Source: a bacterium (lineage in GTDB: Bacteria; Cyanobacteriota; Vampirovibrionia; Gastranaerophilales; Gastranaerophilaceae). Taken from it: a stretch of 41,369 nt of DNA. Below are positions 41,354-41,369 of the stretch, one piece after another; within the stretch, counting starts at the first letter, position 1; the number at the start of each line of letters is the position of its first letter. A program made the position numbers and the translations under genes. The stretch is taken from positions 1-41,369 of the forward strand of contig JAGBOW010000055.1 of NCBI GenBank assembly GCA_017633675.1, written 5' to 3'. The notes beneath the pieces are model-generated. The model did no database searches, was not told where the DNA came from, and worked only from the letters and a program-made list of their open reading frames with translations.

Positions 41354-41369
41354 ATTATTTTCTAACATA

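Overview
The window is AT-rich and gene-dense, from a Gram-negative-type bacterium: it carries lipid A genes (lpxC, lpxD, fabZ), a heptose adenylyltransferase gene (rfaE2) and a TPS-type exoprotein. Several traits suggest a gut-associated relative of Cyanobacteria (Vampirovibrionia/Melainabacteria, Gastranaerophilales-like). These are a prepilin with the leader FTLAEVLITLGVIGVVAAIT, an LktA-like filamentous adhesin, and a membrane protein whose N terminus reads NNTSFMG. The taxonomic assignment is inference from style and gene content; no rRNA gene is present to confirm it.

Layout. 1-8.8 kb: small accessory and metabolic genes (TIGR04076 fragment, NTF2-like, flavodoxin-like, SGNH hydrolase, membrane protein), a DtxR-like regulator divergent from bioB with operator-like palindromes, tRNA-Asn with its own promoter, structured tail and terminator, an ABC exporter and a Bax-inhibitor-1 homologue. 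8.8-13.6 kb: a 1342-aa double UvrD-like helicase followed by a detached Fe-S PD-(D/E)XK nuclease, an AddAB-like repair module in an unusual split. 13.6-20 kb: rplJ-rplL with leader, panC and a coupled membrane protein, a small HTH gene divergent from an unannotated 45-aa gene, and gyrB. 20-24.5 kb: Cys-rich small protein, degenerate GAF/HD-GYP protein, secreted metallopeptidase-like protein, TPR protein and FtsB/DivIC-like protein. 24.5-27.4 kb: accessory patch with an Abi/HEPN protein, a duplicated 3' end of nadE and a short TPS-type adhesin. 27.4-33.1 kb: murC-murB-ddl-ftsQ, followed by nadE. 33.3-36.8 kb: repeat protein, gltX, a prepilin with an Lcl-like C-terminal domain and a ribbon-helix-helix gene. 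36.8-41.1 kb: secreted barrel-like protein, then the minus-strand cluster rfaE2 - four-helix-bundle gene - lpxD - lpxC - fabZ.

The most striking signal is a family of dispersed repeats with a simple rule: each block is four tandem units of 7 bp (GTGANNN type) or 8 bp (CTTATCGC, AGGCAGCT, GGAGGTAT or AGGGCAAG types). Blocks are often paired in inverted orientation as hairpin arms. They fill gaps between operon genes, supply the stop codons of neighbouring genes, and sit in frame inside the helicase and nadE genes. One inverted pair encloses a gene for a four-helix-bundle protein of the 23S rRNA intervening-sequence/Avd family. Its arm-proximal loop sequence recurs in ORF-less copies, so those copies may be deletion derivatives. 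A separate GGGAGAGGG-type palindrome is embedded in frame in the nuclease and the prepilin.

Other points of interest are a NadE whose glutaminase half has lost its catalytic residues, a possible diversity-generating-retroelement target in the prepilin (no reverse transcriptase is visible), a duplicated tRNA-Asn 3' end, and small genes too short for usual ORF cut-offs.
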